From Shewanella japonica (GTDB lineage: Bacteria > Pseudomonadota > Gammaproteobacteria > Enterobacterales > Shewanellaceae), in assembly GCF_002075795.1 (NCBI RefSeq), contig NZ_CP020472.1, positions 4,830,501 to 4,894,500 of the forward strand: a stretch of DNA of 64,000 nt, written 5' to 3'. A program made the position numbers and the translations under genes. Below, piece by piece: positions 28,331-37,435 of this stretch (the stretch's first letter is position 1; every line of letters starts with the position of its first letter). The notes beneath the pieces are model-generated. The model searched no databases and was not told the DNA's origin. It was given only the letters and a program-made list of their open reading frames with translations.

Positions 28331-28357
28331 AGAGATGCTGGCGAACCTAGCATCTCT
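28331..28357. terminator. Terminator between arsR-like and arrB-like genes
   Basis: AGAGATGCT-ggcgaacct-AGCATCTCT is followed by TTTTTTC on the plus strand. It ends the ArsR gene and faces the end of the arrB-like gene. Confidence 0.85.
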
Positions 28358-28373
28358 TTTTTCTCCAGTAACG

Positions 28374-29078
28374 TTAATACAGGGTTTTAACATTAAAGCT
28401 GCGAATATAATACACATTCGGTTTAGTACCAGCATCAATATTCAATTGTTGTGAAGGGTTCATTTTTATCAAACGTGCCGCCTCACTACTTGGGTCGTCA
28501 AAGTCTCCAAATACTCTTGCACCTGATGGACATGCCGTCACACAAGCTGGGCTCAATCCCTTATCTAATCGATGATCACACAAGGTACACTTTTCAGTGG
28601 TTCTTCTTGGGCGAACTTCAGGATAAGTATCACCACGCTCAGGATTCATATACGGGAAGGTTTTAATATCCACCTTCTTCAATAATGCATGTGGAGAAGC
28701 TGTCGCCCCCGCCACTAAGGCTTCATCATCTTGCCAATCACGGTGCGGTACTTGTTTGTTATAGCTAATCACGCCATATGGACAAGCACGTTCACACTTC
28801 CTGCAACCAATACATTTATCATTATCTTGCAGCGTTAATCCACGCTTGTCTTTATACATTGCACCTGTTGGACACACTTCAACACAGGCAGCATTAGTAC
28901 AGTGATTACACATAGTTGGAATATAGCTGTACTTCACATCAGGGAAGCGCCCTTCTGTTTTAGTAATATGATCCGACCATTTGACGCCATCAGCAGTGTT
29001 ATTTTCGGTTTTACAGGCTAAATCACAGCCACCGCAACCTACGCATTTTTGTAGGTCAATTACCATTCCGAGTCTCAT
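28374..29078 (-). CDS. arrB: Iron-sulfur subunit of an arsenate-reductase-type molybdoenzyme (ArrB-like)
   Basis: The 234-residue protein has the four [4Fe-4S] groups of the DmsB/PsrB/ArrB family: CVGCGGCDLAC, CNHCTNAACVEVCP, CIGCRKCERACP and CTLC / CVTACP. Its opening (MRLGMVIDLQKCVGCGG), closing FYIRSFNVKT-like YYIRSFNVKTLY and its length agree with the ArrB of Shewanella sp. ANA-3 as I remember it. It accepts or delivers electrons for the catalytic partner 11 bp upstream. It has no signal, so it would be co-exported with the large subunit. Confidence 0.7.
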   Translation of the reverse strand: MRLGMVIDLQKCVGCGGCDLACKTENNTADGVKWSDHITKTEGRFPDVKYSYIPTMCNHCTNAACVEVCPTGAMYKDKRGLTLQDNDKCIGCRKCERACPYGVISYNKQVPHRDWQDDEALVAGATASPHALLKKVDIKTFPYMNPERGDTYPEVRPRRTTEKCTLCDHRLDKGLSPACVTACPSGARVFGDFDDPSSEAARLIKMNPSQQLNIDAGTKPNVYYIRSFNVKTLY

Positions 29079-29089
29079 AATCTCTTACC

Positions 29090-31654
29090 TCAGGCTTTTT
29101 TTACGTTAATGCGAATATGGCCATAGAAAGCAGATGCCCCACTTAATCTGTCATATCTATCTGCGATGATGTCGTTGTTTGAACCACCTCTCGCTTCTTT
29201 ACCAAATGTTTTGCTCGCATGGCGGCCATAAGCCCAATGCCCTTGACCAAAACATTTAGCCACAGTGCCAGGTCTCACTCCCTCCCAAAGCGCGACGGTA
29301 CATGTCAATTCACCTACAGGGCTGGTAACCACAATCGCATCACCGGTTTTAAGGCCGAGCTTTTCACCATCTATCGGGTTAATCTTTGCCGTGTCTTCGT
29401 TGGCAATATCCCCAGGATCGACATCTTTAAATTCATGGAACCATGGTGTATTAGCTGAGCGGCCTTCTTTGCTTAAACGAGATTTTTGATCCACTAGCAG
29501 TAATGGATATTGTTTCTCGTCACCAAAGCGATAAGGATCTTCGTAATGCGGTACAAATACCTCTTTTCCTCTTGCATGGTAGTCACACGCTTTCATTACG
29601 TCATCAACACTCACGTGATGATTTTTTGCATGCTTGTTCAGAGCTTTTTCGAGGGTTTTACTGTAAAACTCAAACTTGTGGGTTTCGGTTTTAAACTTAC
29701 CCCAGCGGCTTTTGAGTTCATAAGGATGACTGTTCCACACGCCTTTATCGGTAAATTCTTTCCAAGACGTCATGTTGTCACCATATTTGGCAGCACCGTC
29801 AGTCCACAATGGTGACGTCACGTATTTCACCAATAGCTCACCAAAGTCTTTTTCAGTTTTTGCAGGCTGCTTCGTTTCTGGATCCAGTAACTGCTCGTTG
29901 ATATAACGCCAAGGCATATCAAACCCTTTATCAGCCAGTTTTTTTGCTAATAAATAAGGGATTTCTGACTCATCGTCTTTGGTATTCCATAAACGATCTA
30001 TCGACGGTTGCTGTACCGATACTTGATGGACACCATTACCAATAGAATCCAATACGCCCCACTTTTCAAACATATGATGGTTAGCAGGTAATATGATGTC
30101 TGCAAACCAACTGAATTCTGAAATATTGGTGGTCACATGAGCCATAAAGTCGAGTTGGCTTAATGCTTCATTCCAACGCTGGCCTTCAGGTGATGAGAAA
30201 TTAAAGTTGTTGAAGTATGCCAACATGACTTTAATGTCATACGGATCAGCACTTAGCATGCCGTTAGGCGTATTGCTGGTGACAACACCACCGCCTGGCT
30301 TACCTTTTTTAAGCGCAGGAAACGCTAAGGTGCCACGCTGGTCAATTTTAGGGTGCTTAACCCCTTTTTTTGCCACCGCATCAAGGTAAGGTTTCGAATC
30401 AGGGAAGCTCTTATTCAGCTTGATTTTATTAGCAGGGAATAAACCGCCTTTATTATCAATACCACCAAATAAACCATTTAATGCATGACAAGCAAGTGAA
30501 GTGTAAGTACCACGGGTGTGCATAACAGCACCACGAGATGTCCACACTTGTACCGCGGGGGCCGCTTTGCCCATATCGCGCGCAATATTGATAATGGTAT
30601 CAGCAGGAATATTAGTGACAGACTCTGCCCATTCAGGAGTGTAATCTTTTAAGCTGATGTTCCACCAATCAACCACGCCATGAGTATGTAGCTCATTAAA
30701 TGCAGCAGCATCAACGTCTTGACCCGCAATGAACTGGTTTTGCTTATTAGCAAAATCCCCCACAAACGGCTTATGCCACAGACCTTCAACCAAGGCAACA
30801 TGGGCAATGGCTAAGGCTAAAACGCTGTCTTGAGCTGGTTCAATTGGGATCCACTTATGTGCCTTACTGGCTGATACTGATAAACGAGGATCGACAACCA
30901 CAACTTTAGCGCTATCTAATGCCGCGCCCCATATCTTTGAGTAGTATGAAACTTGACGATTACTCGCAATGGGGTCAGCACCAAATGAAAGAATAAATTT
31001 GGTATTTTCAACATCGTACTGATTGTAGCCCCAGTTACCATCTTGATAGTAAGGCCCCATTTTATGCGCTTCTGCACAAATTGAACTATGAGAGATATTA
31101 TTCGGTGAACCAATCATCTGAGTAAGATGCTTATACATCAGTTCATTGATATGAGAATAGCGTCCACGAAGTAAGGCGTATTTATGAGATTCATCTGCGG
31201 CTCTTAGAGCAAGGATTTTATCTGCAAGTAAATCTAATGCCTTATCCCACGAAATAGGCTTAAACATTGGATCATGCTCTTTACCCTTTCTAGGGTTGGT
31301 TCGCATAAGTGGTGTTTTTACCCGATCTGGGTCATACACTTGTTGAAGACTTAAATGCTGTCTAGGGCAACTCGCTTCACCATGTACTTTTGAATTAACA
31401 TTGCCTCGTATTTTTACTGCTCTGCCATCCATTACGTACACTTGTTTAGCACACCAAGAAGTACAGCCTTGGCAGGTTGTGCCGACCCACTGACCTGTAC
31501 CTGTAACTGTATCAGCAGCTGGTAACTCATGCTCAATTCCCTTCATCACAGGTTCAATTGAACTCGAACTACTACATCCGATCCCAGACAGTGCAGCACC
31601 TGCCACCGAGGTTTTTAATAACGCTCTTCTACCTGTATCTACTTTATTGCTCAT
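29090..31654 (-). CDS. arrA: Arsenate-respiratory-reductase-type molybdoenzyme catalytic subunit (ArrA-like)
   Basis: This is a DMSO-reductase-family Mo-bis-MGD enzyme exported by TAT. The signal is GRRALLKTSVAGAALSGIGC. The Fe4S4 group is C61-x2-C64-x3-C68 with a late Cys at 96. The Mo ligand is C193 in SHSSICAEAHK. The substrate-pocket residues I recall for ANA-3 ArrA (R165, Y166, S190, K198, Y210) are all present at the same numbers: RGRY at 163-166, K198, Y210. From the ATG at 31654 (AAAGGGG upstream) the length is 854, the size I recall for ANA-3 ArrA. The substrate is likely arsenate. Close relatives (ArxA, antimonate or unknown members) cannot be ruled out. Confidence 0.68.
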   Translation of the reverse strand: MSNKVDTGRRALLKTSVAGAALSGIGCSSSSSIEPVMKGIEHELPAADTVTGTGQWVGTTCQGCTSWCAKQVYVMDGRAVKIRGNVNSKVHGEASCPRQHLSLQQVYDPDRVKTPLMRTNPRKGKEHDPMFKPISWDKALDLLADKILALRAADESHKYALLRGRYSHINELMYKHLTQMIGSPNNISHSSICAEAHKMGPYYQDGNWGYNQYDVENTKFILSFGADPIASNRQVSYYSKIWGAALDSAKVVVVDPRLSVSASKAHKWIPIEPAQDSVLALAIAHVALVEGLWHKPFVGDFANKQNQFIAGQDVDAAAFNELHTHGVVDWWNISLKDYTPEWAESVTNIPADTIINIARDMGKAAPAVQVWTSRGAVMHTRGTYTSLACHALNGLFGGIDNKGGLFPANKIKLNKSFPDSKPYLDAVAKKGVKHPKIDQRGTLAFPALKKGKPGGGVVTSNTPNGMLSADPYDIKVMLAYFNNFNFSSPEGQRWNEALSQLDFMAHVTTNISEFSWFADIILPANHHMFEKWGVLDSIGNGVHQVSVQQPSIDRLWNTKDDESEIPYLLAKKLADKGFDMPWRYINEQLLDPETKQPAKTEKDFGELLVKYVTSPLWTDGAAKYGDNMTSWKEFTDKGVWNSHPYELKSRWGKFKTETHKFEFYSKTLEKALNKHAKNHHVSVDDVMKACDYHARGKEVFVPHYEDPYRFGDEKQYPLLLVDQKSRLSKEGRSANTPWFHEFKDVDPGDIANEDTAKINPIDGEKLGLKTGDAIVVTSPVGELTCTVALWEGVRPGTVAKCFGQGHWAYGRHASKTFGKEARGGSNNDIIADRYDRLSGASAFYGHIRINVKKA

Positions 31655-32030
31655 CTCAATCCCCTTTGAACACAACACATATGATGAACCATATATATAA
31701 CTATTCATATATATACATTTGTAAATACTTTTTGAAAAGATATATCTAAGGAGGTAGTTCACAGTTTTAAAAATAATCAAAATTAATGCGACCTAAGTAA
31801 TAAAATCGTCATAATTTTCTGATTTTTTTCTAATGAAAAAGTCGATGCTAATACATTTTTTGCTTAACCATTAACCATAAATAGACACGTAAAATAACGG
31901 GTTACTTTACGATTCATAAATTCACAGCTTAACCCCTAGCACTCACTTTCTTAAAAACGTCACACCTTTGTCATACCTATCTGCACAGAATATTAGCGTC
32001 AACTTATCTACTATTTTAAAAGGACTAAAA
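31655..32030. promoter_or_regulatory. Divergent promoter region between arrA-like and nuclease genes
   Basis: This 376 bp AT-rich region holds two (AT)n-type blocks near 31690-31710. It also has a near-perfect inverted repeat of 11-bp arms (CGTAAAATAAC / GTTACTTTACG, one mismatch, 2 bp apart) at 31888-31911. No canonical FNR site was found. No convincing small gene is present. Confidence 0.5.
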
Positions 32031-32804
32031 ATGAGGATATTTTTCTTACTTGGTGCATTACTGATTAGTCATACAGCATTCGCGGCTGATAATTGCAGTC
32101 GCTACGGTTGTCCCAGTGGTGCTGCATCAAATAACGATCTGATTAATCGTGCTATATATACAATGAGTAATAACCGCACGACTAAATTTGCCGACTGGGT
32201 AGCTTATAAAGTCACCCCAAACAGTATTGATGGACCAAGTCGCTCACGCAGTTGGAAATCAGACCCCAATATAGCTAGCGCTTATACGCTAGAAGCCAGT
32301 GATTACAAAGATGCGCATGCAATATTACAGACTGACAGAGGCCATCAAGTGCCTCTAGCAAGCTTTAGTAATACCAGTTCGTGGAGCCAAACAAATTATT
32401 TATCAAATATCACTCCGCAAAGTTCTAATTTAAACCAAGGCCCATGGGTCAAACTGGAAACAGCGGTTCGCAACTTAGCCCGAAGTGGAAAGCAAGTTTA
32501 TGTCGTCACTGGTCCATTATATGAATATTACTTTGGTACGCTGCCTCAAGCCGACGAAAACCATCGAATCCCTTCGGGGTACTTTAAAGTTGTCGCAACG
32601 ATTAGTCATTCAGGATACGTCAAAGCAAGCGGATTTATCATGGAGCAAAATAGTGGGCGTAATGATTATTACTGCAACAAAGAAGTCACGATAGACCAAG
32701 TTGAATCACGAACTGGACTCAATATATTGCCTGGGATGTCGAACAGTAAAGCTTACGCTGTTGAATCAAAATTGGGAGGGATTAGCGCCGATATTGGCTG
32801 TTAA
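32031..32804 (+). CDS. Secreted DNA/RNA non-specific endonuclease
   Basis: The 257-residue protein has a signal peptide (cleavage after AFAA) and the NUC/Serratia-nuclease signature TDRGHQVPLAS around residue 105, where the His is the general base. Later come NYLSNITPQSSNLNQGPWVKLE (the metal-binding Asn) and the VVTGPLYE strand. It degrades extracellular nucleic acid, probably for phosphate or nucleoside supply. The ATG at 32031 with AAAAGGACT before it is preferred to an upstream in-frame start. Confidence 0.92.
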   Translation: MRIFFLLGALLISHTAFAADNCSRYGCPSGAASNNDLINRAIYTMSNNRTTKFADWVAYKVTPNSIDGPSRSRSWKSDPNIASAYTLEASDYKDAHAILQTDRGHQVPLASFSNTSSWSQTNYLSNITPQSSNLNQGPWVKLETAVRNLARSGKQVYVVTGPLYEYYFGTLPQADENHRIPSGYFKVVATISHSGYVKASGFIMEQNSGRNDYYCNKEVTIDQVESRTGLNILPGMSNSKAYAVESKLGGISADIGC

Positions 32805-32848
32805 TCAGTATAGATATTAACACTGGAGCTTACTTTAAAGCCTAATAA

Positions 32849-32870
32849 AATGCCGACATTTGTCGGCATT
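32849..32870. terminator. Bidirectional hairpin terminator
   Basis: AATGCCGACA-tt-TGTCGGCATT is a perfect ten-pair stem between the convergent nuclease and dCMP deaminase genes. The flanking A/T runs are short. Confidence 0.75.
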
Positions 32871-32901
32871 AATCATCTAAAAACACTACAAGCCAAATTG
32901 A

Positions 32902-33351
32902 TTACTCGTCTTTTAATGCATCAACAGGTAACCAATTCACTTTAACACCTGCTTGCAAAAACATATCTTGGCTAATTTTAATTTTATCGCCCCAGCGAGA
33001 TAAGAAATCTTGGCTTTGCTCTGGGCAATATACCCCAGTAATCCCTGTTTGAATGATCTTTGCAGCACAATTAGGACACGGGAAATGGGTCACCCAAATA
33101 TCGCAGCCATCAAGATCACGCTTAGCAAATAAAATCGCATTCTCTTCTGCGTGCAAGGTCTTGAGTAACTTCATATCACGATCATCAGTTTCAGCGCTGT
33201 CAGAAATCCCATGGGGATAACCATTAAAGCCGACAGAAACAATACGATTATGCTTAGTGATCACCGCACCCACTTGAGTTGACGGATCTTTACTCCATGA
33301 TCCTACAAGCTCAGCCATCTGAAAAAATCGTTTTGCCCATTTTGAAATCAT
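32902..33351 (-). CDS. Deoxycytidylate deaminase family protein
   Basis: The 149-residue zinc deaminase has LHAEENAILFA (zinc His and catalytic Glu) at about 70-80 and PCPNCAAKIIQTG (two zinc Cys). The N-terminal SKDPSTQVGAVI and the GYPHGISD loop fit dCMP deaminase, which makes dUMP for thymidylate synthesis. Some members deaminate other nucleotides, so substrate is inferred from the family. It stands alone. Confidence 0.9.
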   Translation of the reverse strand: MISKWAKRFFQMAELVGSWSKDPSTQVGAVITKHNRIVSVGFNGYPHGISDSAETDDRDMKLLKTLHAEENAILFAKRDLDGCDIWVTHFPCPNCAAKIIQTGITGVYCPEQSQDFLSRWGDKIKISQDMFLQAGVKVNWLPVDALKDE

Positions 33352-33558
33352 AGCGGCTCCCCTTTTGTTTGCTGAGTGTGAACTTGGCTTTTATCTATTC
33401 ATAATACCTAAAGTTAGCAACATTGGCAGCAAATTACAGTGGAATATCATTGATTTGAGTATTCCTCTACTTTGTTATTACAAATTGACTAGCCATCAGA
33501 CCTAATAAAGCTTAGGATCTTGAGCAAGCACATTTAAGGATTGGAGTACGTAGACACT

Positions 33559-34242
33559 ATGGGTATTAGAGCGATTATCGTAGATACAGCTGGCACCACG
33601 ACTGATCTAGATTTTATTCACGATGTACTATTCCCTTATTCAAAAAAAGCCATGGGCGATTTTCTGAGTAAGAATCAACATAACCCATTGGTTGAATACT
33701 GTATTAGTGACGTACGTGATCTTGCTTTAGAACAAGACGCCTCTATCGAACGTGTTACAGAAATCCTGTCACAGTGGATTGATGAAGACCGTAAAGCGAC
33801 ACCACTTAAGACCCTTCAAGGGCTAATTTGGAAACAGGGATACGCTAGTGGTGAATTTACTGGTCATATCTACCCGGATTTTATCGATGCGATTCCACGA
33901 ATTGAAGCGGCAAACATCCGTATTTACAGTTTCTCTTCTGGCTCAGCTGAAGCGCAAAAAATGCTATTCAGTCACAGCGATGCAGGTGATTTAACACCTA
34001 AATTCAGCGGTCATTTTGATACCCGTACGGGTAACAAGTTAGATAAACAAGCTTACTGTAATATTCTCAATACCGTGAGCTTAAGTCCTAAACAAGTCTT
34101 GTTTATCTCTGATGTGATTGAAGAGTTAAAAGCCGCTGACGCAGCAGGGTTACATACTTGCCAAATGGTGCGTTTTGACAATCAAAAAACCGCTAAGTTT
34201 GCACAAATTAGCGATTTCTCGGCTTTACCTATTGATTGCTAA
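33559..34242 (+). CDS. mtnC: Acireductone synthase (enolase-phosphatase E1)
   Basis: This HAD-family enzyme of the methionine salvage pathway enolises and dephosphorylates 2,3-diketo-5-methylthiopentyl-1-phosphate. The 227-residue protein has FIHDVLFPYS, the second motif FSSGSAEAQ, GHFDTRTGNKLD and the acidic FISDVIEELKAADAAG. Motif I reads VDTAGTTTD; the Glu found in most MtnC proteins (DIEGTT) is Ala here. The ATG at 33559 is chosen (start MGIRAI); a TTG 18 bp upstream is also open. No other mtn gene is adjacent. Confidence 0.88.
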   Translation: MGIRAIIVDTAGTTTDLDFIHDVLFPYSKKAMGDFLSKNQHNPLVEYCISDVRDLALEQDASIERVTEILSQWIDEDRKATPLKTLQGLIWKQGYASGEFTGHIYPDFIDAIPRIEAANIRIYSFSSGSAEAQKMLFSHSDAGDLTPKFSGHFDTRTGNKLDKQAYCNILNTVSLSPKQVLFISDVIEELKAADAAGLHTCQMVRFDNQKTAKFAQISDFSALPIDC

Positions 34243-34290
34243 GCCTGCAAATTCAGCGTTGTAACCCATACGCGCTTAACGCCCTAATAA

Positions 34291-34312
34291 AAAACGACCC
34301 AAAGGTCGTTTT
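34291..34312. terminator. Bidirectional terminator after mtnC
   Basis: AAAACGACC-caaa-GGTCGTTTT is flanked by A-rich and T-rich tracts. It also ends the convergent membrane-barrel gene. Confidence 0.9.
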
Positions 34313-34340
34313 TTATTATCTGGCACATAACGCTAGTGGG

Positions 34341-35360
34341 TTAAATCTCTTCATTAAAAAGCAACACCACACTGCCACCACTTAATACGCTATCAATATT
34401 CACCGTCACACCAATACCAATGTTGGTTAACCATGATGATAAAGACGGCGTTTCAACGAGCCAGCCTAAACCCATTTCATAATAATGATTCGTCCCCATG
34501 CTATCGACTGCATCACCGGTTAAGTCTATTCGCTTAAATAAAAAGCGCATTTCATTGCGATAACCCATCAGCTCAGGCAGTGGGTAATGATAAATAAATG
34601 TATTACTAAAACGGCCAACATGGGGAGTACCTGTTTGTTCAGGTGAGTCTGCATTGACGATATTGCCAAAAGCGTAATTAACACGGCTTATAAACTGCCA
34701 CTTATTTTCCCAAAGCGTGCCTTGATAATGTAATTCAAGCGTAGGATCTACCATCCAGGCATCGAAAGAAGTATTAAATACCTCACCATCAAAGTCTTGA
34801 CGCAGTCCCTCAAGTGCTGGGCTATAGTCAAAATGATTTCGATACCAAATATAATGACCACCTAAGCCAAGCTGCAACCACCAATTCGAAGATAACTCAT
34901 ACCGCCAGCGCTGCTCAGCAGATAATAGATAACTTTTTTCATCGAGCTTTTCAGTCATGTTCGCTTGATCAGAGAGTTGTAAAGATTGTTTCGAATTAAT
35001 AAATGAGAACTTCACAAAGCTGGCCGTTTGCCAATCAGGTGATAGCTCAAGCCAATTGCTTTCCCAAGGGATCGAGTAAACGCTTAATTCCTTGCGGCGT
35101 TGAATGGATTCTTTAGACCCAGTATCGATATTATCCAGATCCACAATGTTACTGGGATCAAAATTGACAACCCCTAAGGTCACTAAGCCCGCATCCGACA
35201 ACACAATCGCAGTTGCAATGTTGCCTTTAGTGATATCACTTAAACTTTGATCCACTGTGATATCCGTATTGGCAAAAGCTAAATGACTTATGAGTGCAAG
35301 AATGCAACTAAAGCCCCAGCGAATAACCATAGGAGAATTACCGATGCTGAACGTTTTCAT
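34341..35360 (-). CDS. Outer-membrane barrel protein, solitary autotransporter-barrel-like
   Basis: The 339-residue protein has a signal peptide (cleavage after AFA) and long runs of alternating aromatic strands (WWLQLGLGGHYIWYRNHF, KWQFISRVNYAFGN, HYYEMGLGWLVE), fitting an outer-membrane barrel. The pattern recalls the 'solitary outer membrane autotransporter beta-barrel' family of Vibrio and Shewanella, but that is a tentative match. The ATG at 35360 lies 2 bp after the stop of the upstream membrane protein, so the two are co-translated. Confidence 0.65.
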   Translation of the reverse strand: MKTFSIGNSPMVIRWGFSCILALISHLAFANTDITVDQSLSDITKGNIATAIVLSDAGLVTLGVVNFDPSNIVDLDNIDTGSKESIQRRKELSVYSIPWESNWLELSPDWQTASFVKFSFINSKQSLQLSDQANMTEKLDEKSYLLSAEQRWRYELSSNWWLQLGLGGHYIWYRNHFDYSPALEGLRQDFDGEVFNTSFDAWMVDPTLELHYQGTLWENKWQFISRVNYAFGNIVNADSPEQTGTPHVGRFSNTFIYHYPLPELMGYRNEMRFLFKRIDLTGDAVDSMGTNHYYEMGLGWLVETPSLSSWLTNIGIGVTVNIDSVLSGGSVVLLFNEEI

Positions 35361-35362
35361 GG

Positions 35363-36616
35363 CTAACCCTTTGCTGGAAATGCGGGTGAAACACAAGCTT
35401 TAACCAAAAACTCGTAACCATAACGACTAGCTTTTGCGTCAGTGGGGGTAATTTCTAAAATCTCATAGTCATTTAACTCAATCACTTTACTATTCAATTG
35501 AGACTCACAGCGAGAAAATTGATTACCCTCAAAATAATAAATAAAATTGGCAATCGTCATTCTTACCATCAAGCGATAACTCTCTCGAATAATATCGTAA
35601 CGTCTCTCAGCCGCCTCATCTGCCCCAACACTCAAACGCTTCACTTCGTTTTGCTGCACTTGTTTAATTGATTGTTGTACCGCATCCTCAATCACCTTTT
35701 GAGTGCTCGAGGCGATATCTGGAGGAGTATCTTCGTTAGAAGTTGCAGTCACAGAATCAGGAACAGAAACAGGTGCAGGCTCAGTAGAGCTAAGGTTTTC
35801 TATGTCATTATTCTCAGCAGCTAAAGTTGTTTCAGCCTCTCCCTCAGCCTTACCTTCGACAATTTTCGCACCAACGGCTGACAGTTTTTGCAAACCCGCA
35901 TCAATATCTTCAGGTTTTTCACCTGTTTCCTCTTCTAACAATTTGATCATTTTTGCTCTGGGATCACTACTTTCAAAGGTGTTTTCAATATCACTTAATA
36001 AATACAGGTTAGCTAACACCACATACGCCAATATCATTCGTAGCAATATCGTGCGTTTTCGATAATGCTCACTATTAGTAAAACGTATAGATTTAACACC
36101 AAGCAAGCTAAGTACTGGCATCAATACAAAATAAATTGGGATGACAGCTTGCAGCAGCATTAAGGCGACGCCGCTCACCAATACGAACCATACTGGCATA
36201 TACAGCAAAATCACTAAGTTGTGGGTATAGGTTAAATGATCCGCATCAACACCTGAAACTTCATTAACGACAGAGGCTGCCCACACTAACGAAAAATTGG
36301 CAATAATGGCGTAAAATAATAGCAAAAAGGCTTTACCCGCCAAGCTATGCCAAGTCTTAGAAAACAAGGGCCAAAACTCAATCATCATTGCAATCATCGC
36401 AATGATCCCCACCATAGTCACACCTTCAGTGGTAAACATTAATATGAAGGCAATGAAGTACAGCTTTTGCGCCACTGTTAACTTATTGATGATGGATTTA
36501 AGATAGCCCAATATTGCGCTTGGCAAACTTGCTAATGTGATTCCCGGTTTATACAAAAGCTGCATAAGGCGAGGATAATTTATTGATTTCAATCGATGCA
36601 TTCCATAGCAAAACAT
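35363..36616 (-). CDS. Inner-membrane protein of unknown function with Glu/Ala-rich loop
   Basis: The 417-residue protein has about five hydrophobic helices in residues 45-225. An acidic, low-complexity stretch (240-320) rich in Glu, Ala, Ser and Thr follows. The soluble C-terminal domain (about 330-417) has two Cys that could form a disulfide (RCESQL, VKACVSP). I recognise no family. It is translated just before the barrel gene, suggesting a two-protein envelope unit. Confidence 0.7.
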   Translation of the reverse strand: MFCYGMHRLKSINYPRLMQLLYKPGITLASLPSAILGYLKSIINKLTVAQKLYFIAFILMFTTEGVTMVGIIAMIAMMIEFWPLFSKTWHSLAGKAFLLLFYAIIANFSLVWAASVVNEVSGVDADHLTYTHNLVILLYMPVWFVLVSGVALMLLQAVIPIYFVLMPVLSLLGVKSIRFTNSEHYRKRTILLRMILAYVVLANLYLLSDIENTFESSDPRAKMIKLLEEETGEKPEDIDAGLQKLSAVGAKIVEGKAEGEAETTLAAENNDIENLSSTEPAPVSVPDSVTATSNEDTPPDIASSTQKVIEDAVQQSIKQVQQNEVKRLSVGADEAAERRYDIIRESYRLMVRMTIANFIYYFEGNQFSRCESQLNSKVIELNDYEILEITPTDAKASRYGYEFLVKACVSPAFPAKG

Positions 36617-36745
36617 TGTTTAACATCATCAAAACATATTGCTCTTTTGATAGCAAAATATTCCCAGCTTGTTGAAGCCTTCATTGCCTGTTACTCTGAA
36701 TAAAAATCAAACAAGCGTTTAACTTTAAAAGGGACAGCCAATACA

Positions 36746-37180
36746 ATGGAACAGTTTATTCAGCAGCATTCAATTATCACTGAAATTCCAGTGGCATGGG
36801 GCGAAATGGACGCATTAAACCATGTGAATAACGTGGTGTATTTTCGTTACTTTGAAACCGCAAGAATCGATTTTTTCAGCCAAATTAATATGATGGACGA
36901 TCTTGCTAAGACATCCATAGGCCCAGTACTCAGCGAGACTCATGCTCGCTATAAACGCCCAGTCACCTTTCCAGACACCTTGCTAGTCAGTGTCAGCATC
37001 AGTGATATTCAACAAGATCGTTTTGTCATGCATTACCGTATTTTCAGTAAAGCGCAACAAGCAGTGACAACAACAGGAACGGCTAACGTAGTGATGTTTA
37101 ACTTTAAAACAGGTCAAAAAGCCACTTTAACGCCTGAGCTATTAGATGCCCTCAAGCAGCACGCTGAACCGAGTGAGTAA
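36746..37180 (+). CDS. Acyl-CoA thioesterase, hotdog fold (YbgC/4HBT type)
   Basis: The 144-residue hotdog protein has the 4HBT signature WGEMDALNHVNNVVYFRYFETARI, with Asp in the usual catalytic place. It hydrolyses acyl-CoA thioesters of unknown chain length. A second, divergent paralogue lies 255 bp away on the other strand. An 11-bp tandem repeat begins directly after its stop. Confidence 0.88.
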   Translation: MEQFIQQHSIITEIPVAWGEMDALNHVNNVVYFRYFETARIDFFSQINMMDDLAKTSIGPVLSETHARYKRPVTFPDTLLVSVSISDIQQDRFVMHYRIFSKAQQAVTTTGTANVVMFNFKTGQKATLTPELLDALKQHAEPSE

Positions 37181-37246
37181 CTATTGGGTAGCTATTGGGT
37201 AGTTATTGGATAGTTATTGGGTATTTATCGAGTAATCATCGAGTAA
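37181..37246 (+). repeat. 11-bp tandem repeat, six copies
   Basis: Six consecutive 11-bp units read CTATTGGGTAG, CTATTGGGTAG, TTATTGGATAG, TTATTGGGTAT, TTATCGAGTAA and TCATCGAGTAA. They start at the stop codon of the thioesterase gene and decay rightward. Confidence 0.9.
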
Positions 37247-37280
37247 AGCTTCAATCGTCACCGAATAAATTGCGAAGAAA

Positions 37281-37309
37281 AGCCGCATAACATCACTGTT
37301 AATGCGGCT
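37281..37309 (+). terminator. Hairpin terminator after the thioesterase gene
   Basis: AGCCGCAT / ATGCGGCT arms enclose a 13-bp loop and are followed by CTTTAAATTTG. This is a likely rho-independent terminator for the plus-strand thioesterase gene. Confidence 0.7.
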
Positions 37310-37435
37310 CTTTAAATTTGATTCAACTTGCTTTAGTTTTTTAATAGCCCAACACTGTAACTGCCCAAGCTTTGTGTTGCCACGATATTGACCAGTGACA
37401 CCTGATAACGAGAAATCAAATCTACAATTGCGTTA

